Positions 6,734 through 10,519 of a stretch of DNA of 10,519 bases are shown here, piece by piece. Under the pieces are notes generated by a model, which did no database searches, was not told the origin of the DNA, and saw only the letters and a list, made by a program, of their open reading frames with translations. The first letter of the stretch is position 1. Each line of letters opens with the position of its first letter. The stretch spans positions 1 through 10,519 of the forward strand of contig DUEQ01000365.1 in the NCBI GenBank assembly GCA_011192085.1, read 5' to 3'. This stretch comes from Caldilineae bacterium. GTDB lineage: Bacteria; Chloroflexota; Anaerolineae; J102. The translations under genes and the position numbers were made by a program.

Positions 6734-8542
6734 TTAGCCAAGCAAATCGGTTTGATAGCGGAATCGCAGCGCGTTTTGCATTTCGCGGACGGCCAGAAAC
6801 GCCTCCTTGAGCATGCGGCGCTCCAGGGCGGAGAGACTCTTCAACGTGATGACGTTATCGGGAGCCTCGCCCCGGTGCAGGGCCTCTAACTGCGCCCGCA
6901 GGCGCAGACGCATGAGAAAGCGGAAGGATTCCTCCAGGGTTTCCGCGCCCTCAGGGCTCAGGATATCCTGTTCTCTGGCCACCTGCAAACGCTCTATGGT
7001 GGGGCGGACGCTAGCATGGGCTTCCAGCGCATATACTCGGGCCAGGGCGACGATGGGGGCGATTCCTCCCCGTTTGATATCCACCCGTCCCTGCTCCCCG
7101 CGGATTCGGCGGAGGAACCCCAAAGGGGGCTGCCAGCCCTGAGCCGCGCGGGCCATATGGGCCAGGAAGATGTGGTTATCTCCCCCTTTCCGGACCTCTT
7201 CATCCAGTGAGGCCAGGGAGAGCTCACCCCGCACCCGGCGGTAGTCGAAGAAGATGCCCACCTCCATCAGCGCCTGCGGATCAGGCGTCAACACCCACGA
7301 ACGGAACAGCCGCACCCATTCGTCCAATGGTCGCCGCCAGTGCGTGGCCATGTAGCCCCCGCGGCAGGGAGGAAAGCCGAGTTCGGTGAGGGCGTGGACG
7401 ACCCATTCGGCCAGGCGGGCGAAATAGGCGTCGGCCTCGGGCGAGGCTTCGGCATACGCCAGAGCATTGTCCTGATCCGTAAGCAGAATCTGCTCCATGC
7501 GCCCTTCCGAGCCAAAGACGAACCAGGCGTAGGGCGTGGGCGGCGGCCCCAACGCCTTTTCCGCCAGTTCCAGCAACCGGCCAATGAGTGCATCGTTGAG
7601 GCGGGCGATGACCCGTCCCATCTGGATCACATCCAACCCGTTATGAAAGAGCCAATCCACTGCGGCGGCGATGTCTCGGTCATAGTGGAATCTCTCCGTG
7701 GGATGATCGAGTCGCTTGACCCGCTCGAAAAGGACCAGGGGGTTGCGGATCTGCTGGCGCATCAGGTCCGTATCGGTGACAACCCCCACAATCCGCCCCT
7801 CTCGTTCGACAGGGAGATGATGGATGCCCAGCTCGATCATCGTGATGAGGGCTTCGGCGATGGACCCGTGAGCGGGAAAGGTGTGAAGGGGTGACGTCAT
7901 GACCTCGGCCACCGGAGTGGATGGCGAACGCTCGCGAGCGAGGACCCGACTGCGTAAGTCGCGCACTGTGACGATGCCCATGGGATCGCCAGTCACAAGC
8001 ACGGAGCTGACGCCATGCTCATGCATGACCCGCGCGGCTTCAGCCACGGTGACGCCGGGATGAACCAAGACGGGCGCTCGTTTAATCAGCCTGACGACGG
8101 GGGCGGCGAAATCGCCAAAAGCCAGCGCGCTTTGAGGATGCAGGGCGCTGGCGCGACGCAGGCGTTCGCTCAAACTTTGCAGAAAATAATCCGCAAAGTC
8201 GCTTCGGCCCATCAGTTTCCGAAACACATCCTCTGGAAGCTGATAGATCAGCGCGGGCTCCTCCGTGATAACGTCGAATACAGGCGCTTTTTGCGAAAGC
8301 AAGGAGGGGAATCCAAAGAGATCTCCCTCCTCCAACACCAGTACGGTCTCCCCCTCCTGTTCCAGACGCGCGACGCCCCGCCGCACGATGTAGAGGTAAT
8401 GGCTGGGCTCCGATCCGCGTTCGAGGATGCGGGCCTCGGCCGGATAATGGACGATCTTCAGAGATCGCACGGCAAGCTGCAATGCCTCCTCGTCCAACGC
8501 GTCGAAAGGAGGTGTTTGACGCAAAAACTCAATGGGTTGCAT
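6734..8542 (-). CDS. cNMP-fold / CBS pair / DUF294 nucleotidyltransferase-like signalling protein
   Basis: A 602-residue cytoplasmic protein. A cyclic-nucleotide-binding fold lies at about residues 5-130, two CBS domains at about 155-270 (T-V-R-D-L and T-D-T-D-L near the ends of each), a DUF294 nucleotidyltransferase domain at about 290-440, and a helical C-terminal DUF294 partner domain at about 455-598. The transferase signature is complete: F-G-S-E-G-R (343-348), T-D-Q-D-N (Asp356, Asp358) and a likely third acid at Asp433. In the N-terminal fold the usual cAMP cassette (F-G-E and R-A-A) is replaced by F-G-F-P-S and P-V-F, so cAMP is probably not its ligand. CBS domains commonly bind adenine nucleotides. 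ATG 8542 is chosen over an in-frame ATG at 8593, which lies inside a hairpin; GGGAG is 4 bases upstream. From memory, homologues sit beside actP in Pseudomonas. The target of any nucleotide transfer is unknown. Confidence 0.88.
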   Translation of the reverse strand: MQPIEFLRQTPPFDALDEEALQLAVRSLKIVHYPAEARILERGSEPSHYLYIVRRGVARLEQEGETVLVLEEGDLFGFPSLLSQKAPVFDVITEEPALIYQLPEDVFRKLMGRSDFADYFLQSLSERLRRASALHPQSALAFGDFAAPVVRLIKRAPVLVHPGVTVAEAARVMHEHGVSSVLVTGDPMGIVTVRDLRSRVLARERSPSTPVAEVMTSPLHTFPAHGSIAEALITMIELGIHHLPVEREGRIVGVVTDTDLMRQQIRNPLVLFERVKRLDHPTERFHYDRDIAAAVDWLFHNGLDVIQMGRVIARLNDALIGRLLELAEKALGPPPTPYAWFVFGSEGRMEQILLTDQDNALAYAEASPEADAYFARLAEWVVHALTELGFPPCRGGYMATHWRRPLDEWVRLFRSWVLTPDPQALMEVGIFFDYRRVRGELSLASLDEEVRKGGDNHIFLAHMARAAQGWQPPLGFLRRIRGEQGRVDIKRGGIAPIVALARVYALEAHASVRPTIERLQVAREQDILSPEGAETLEESFRFLMRLRLRAQLEALHRGEAPDNVITLKSLSALERRMLKEAFLAVREMQNALRFRYQTDLLG

Positions 8543-8557
8543 AGGGCTCCCAACATG

Positions 8558-8602
8558 CCAGGTGCGATGCACGGCTAACCCGGAACCGCGCATCGCACCT
8601 GG
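8558..8602 (-). repeat. perfect 13-base inverted repeat between acs and the DUF294 gene
   Basis: CCAGGTGCGATGC (8558-8570) and its exact complement GCATCGCACCTGG (8590-8602) are separated by 19 bases, inside which CGG/CCG could pair further after one mismatch. In the minus-strand transcript it would form a strong hairpin about 12 bases after the acs stop and about 15 bases before the DUF294 start. No T-run follows, so it is not a standard intrinsic terminator. It could stabilise the acs 3' end, dampen expression of the following genes, bind a dimeric protein, or be a copy of a dispersed genomic palindrome. Confidence 0.8.
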
Positions 8603-8613
8603 AAGCGTAGGGC

Positions 8614-10519
8614 TCAGTCCGCCAGGGTAGAGGTGTCGCCCACGTCCTTGCCCAGGGCTTTGGCCTTCAACACCCGCCGCATGATCTTGCCCGACCGGGT
8701 CTTGGGCAGGCTGTCCACGAAGAAGATCTTCGCCGGCACCGTGATGGGCCCGGTCTCGTGCCGCACGTGCTGCTTCAGCTCATCCACCAGCCTATCCGAC
8801 CCTTCGTAGCCCTGCCGCAGGATCACATAGGCCCAGATGACGTTGCCCTTGAGCTCGTCGGGAATGCCGATGACCGCGGCCTCGGCCACGGCGGGGTGGC
8901 TCACCAGCGCGCTTTCGATCTCCGCCGTGCCCAGTCGATAGCCGCTGACCTTGATCACGTCGTCGATGCGGCCAATGATCCAGAAGTAGCCGTCCTCATC
9001 CTTGCGTGCGGAATCCCCCGTCAGATACCACCCCTGCTCCTGGTACCGCTCCCAATACTGCGTCACATAGCGGTCGGGATCGCCCCAGATGGTGCGGGCC
9101 ATGCCGGGCCAGGGCTTCTTGATGACGAGATACCCATCCTCGTTGGGCTTCACCGGGTCCCCTTCCTCGTCCACGATGTCGGCGTCGATGCCGGGGAAGG
9201 GCTTGGTGGCGGAGCCAGGCTTGAGGGGGAAGGAGGGGACCGGCGTGATCATAAAGCCACCCGTCTCCGTCTGCCACCAGGTGTCCATAATCGGACATCG
9301 CTCCTGGCCGATGACCCGGTAATACCAGCGCCATGCTTCGGGATTGATGGGCTCGCCCACGCTGCCCAACAACCGCAACGTGCTGAGATCATGCCGTTGG
9401 GGCCACGCGTCGCCAAAACGCATTAACCCGCGAATAGCCGTGGGCGCTGTGTAGAGCACGGTAATGCCATACTTCTCCACCATACGCCACCAGCGGTCGG
9501 GATAGGGATAGTTGGGCGCACCTTCGTACATGAAGCTGGTGGCGCCCAAAATCAGCGGCGCATACACGATGTAGCTGTGGCCCGTGATCCAGCCTGGGTC
9601 GGCTGCGCACCACCAGCGGTCCTCATCCTTGATATCGAATACCCATTTCAGGGTCGTGCTGGTGTAGACCTGGTAGCCGCCGTGGGTGTGGAGCACGCCC
9701 TTGGGCTTGCCCGTGGTGCCCGAGGTGTAGAGGATGAACAGCGGATCCTCCGCATCCATGACCTCGGTTTCGCAATAGGGACTGGCGATGGGCAGCTCCA
9801 CCAGTTCGTGATACCAGAAATCGCGGCCTTGCTCCATGTTCACCTCTTGCCCCGTGCGCTTCACTACGAGCATGTGCTCCACCACGGGCGAGCGTTTGAC
9901 CGCCTCATCCGCGATATCCTTCAGATCGACCGTCTTGCCCCGCAGCCAGGCCCCGTCCGCCGTGACCAGCACCCGGCTCTGCGCATCGTGGAGGCGGTCG
10001 GCCAGGGCCTGCTCGCTGAACCCGCCATACACCACCGAATGGATGGCCCCCAGTTTGGCTGTGGCCAGCATGGCGATGGGCAATTCAGGGATGCGCCCCA
10101 TGTAAATCGTGACCGTATCCCCCTTCTGCACGCCCAAGCTGCGCAGGATGTTGGCGAATTTGTTCACCTCCTGCCACAGTCGGTAGTAGCTGAACGAGCG
10201 CCGATCCCCGGGCTCCCCCTCCCAGATCAATGCGATCTTGTTCTTGCGCCAGGTCTTGATGTGCCGGTCCAGGGCGTTGTACACGATATTCGTCTTCGCG
10301 CCTACGAACCATTTATAGAAGGGCGCATTGGCATCATCCAGCACCTTCTCCCAGGGCTCGAACCAATCCAGCTCCTGAGCACGCTCCGCCCAAAAGGCCT
10401 CGATATCTTCCAGGGCTTTGGCCCGTACGGCGTCGTAGTCCTTAATATATGCCTGCTCGACGACCTCCGGAGGCGGATAGTAAATCTCATGTTCCGCAGC
10501 ACGAATATCTTCATATCGG
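8614..10519 (-). CDS. acs: acetyl-CoA synthetase (AMP-forming), 5' end outside the window
   Basis: Makes acetyl-CoA from acetate, ATP and CoA through acetyl-AMP, in the cytoplasm. The frame stays open to the window edge (first whole codon at 10518), with an Acs-type N-terminus (Y-Y-P-P-P-E-V-V, later D-W-F-E-P-W), so the gene runs past the edge and 635 codons are visible. Motifs in order: [11 protein letters not shown] (9729-9697), the W-I-T-G-H-S-Y segment, [10 protein letters not shown] (9285-9256) with the pocket Trp typical of acetate-specific enzymes, [11 protein letters not shown], and P-K-T-R-S-G-K with the catalytic Lys at 8688-8686. That Lys is the site acetylated by Pat-type enzymes elsewhere. 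Two variations: S-G-Y-R-L-G-T in place of the usual S-G-H-R-L-G-T, and an end at D-T-S-T-L-A-D, about a dozen residues shorter than the E. coli enzyme. It appears to be the first visible gene of the leftward operon. Confidence 0.97.
   Translation of the reverse strand, partial: RYEDIRAAEHEIYYPPPEVVEQAYIKDYDAVRAKALEDIEAFWAERAQELDWFEPWEKVLDDANAPFYKWFVGAKTNIVYNALDRHIKTWRKNKIALIWEGEPGDRRSFSYYRLWQEVNKFANILRSLGVQKGDTVTIYMGRIPELPIAMLATAKLGAIHSVVYGGFSEQALADRLHDAQSRVLVTADGAWLRGKTVDLKDIADEAVKRSPVVEHMLVVKRTGQEVNMEQGRDFWYHELVELPIASPYCETEVMDAEDPLFILYTSGTTGKPKGVLHTHGGYQVYTSTTLKWVFDIKDEDRWWCAADPGWITGHSYIVYAPLILGATSFMYEGAPNYPYPDRWWRMVEKYGITVLYTAPTAIRGLMRFGDAWPQRHDLSTLRLLGSVGEPINPEAWRWYYRVIGQERCPIMDTWWQTETGGFMITPVPSFPLKPGSATKPFPGIDADIVDEEGDPVKPNEDGYLVIKKPWPGMARTIWGDPDRYVTQYWERYQEQGWYLTGDSARKDEDGYFWIIGRIDDVIKVSGYRLGTAEIESALVSHPAVAEAAVIGIPDELKGNVIWAYVILRQGYEGSDRLVDELKQHVRHETGPITVPAKIFFVDSLPKTRSGKIMRRVLKAKALGKDVGDTSTLAD

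Noticed and set aside
7340..7894. 184-codon open frame on the + strand opposite the DUF294 gene
   Set aside because: It is a shadow of the transferase and CBS coding region with no motif or ribosome site.
8543..8593. Longer start for the DUF294 gene at ATG 8593
   Set aside because: The extra 17 residues are encoded by the inverted repeat and look unlike the family N-terminus; ATG 8542 has a ribosome site and begins at the expected point.
8558..8602. Intrinsic transcription terminator after acs
   Set aside because: The hairpin is strong but no run of T follows on the minus strand, so it does not meet the usual definition.
8758..9426. 222-codon open frame on the + strand opposite acs
   Set aside because: It mirrors the strongly conserved acs frame; composition is typical of an antisense shadow.
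10302..10514. 70-codon open frame on the - strand at the right edge
   Set aside because: The acs frame runs through the same bases to the window edge with a conserved Acs N-terminus, so this out-of-frame stretch is not a gene.

Overview
The window is GC-rich bacterial DNA with almost no non-coding space; no stretch over 300 bases lacks a gene. It holds two convergent gene groups that meet at about position 1330. The species cannot be fixed from the sequence alone. The gene set (a sensor kinase with a transporter domain, a DnaQ-like exonuclease, a CBS/nucleotidyltransferase protein and acetyl-CoA synthetase) occurs in Proteobacteria. The Acs variant, together with a sensor lacking a PAS domain, makes me lean weakly towards a Chloroflexota-like or other non-gammaproteobacterial host. 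No tRNA, rRNA, CRISPR array, insertion sequence or phage gene was seen.

Left group (+ strand, 1-1325): the last codons of an unseen gene, then a soluble NarL/DegS-type histidine kinase without a sensor domain, then a LuxR/NarL-type response regulator. Both junctions are 8-base overlaps of the form ATGTCTGA, so the genes are probably translationally coupled.

Right group (- strand, read from 10519 down to 1341): acs (5' end outside the window); a cNMP-fold/CBS/DUF294 nucleotidyltransferase protein; a 65-residue protein with two membrane helices; a 914-residue SLC5-transporter/STAC/histidine kinase fusion; a stand-alone receiver protein; and a 645-residue membrane-anchored PAS/degenerate-kinase protein fused to a DEDDh 3'-5' exonuclease. 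Spacings run from a 14-base overlap to 71 bases and all genes share one strand, so this looks like one operon. The only clear structured non-coding element is a perfect 13-base inverted repeat between acs and the DUF294 gene.

Functionally, the right group looks like an acetate/short-chain-carboxylate uptake, sensing and activation locus. Acs activates acetate. The SLC5-STAC kinase resembles CrbS/CbrA sensors; CrbS controls acs in Vibrio and Pseudomonas. From memory, a DUF294 protein and a DnaQ-like nuclease also sit beside actP/yjcH in Pseudomonas. Here the transporter is fused to the kinase and the nuclease is fused to a kinase-like module that has lost its phosphoacceptor histidine. How the nucleotidyltransferase and exonuclease serve acetate metabolism is not known to me and is the most interesting open question in the window.
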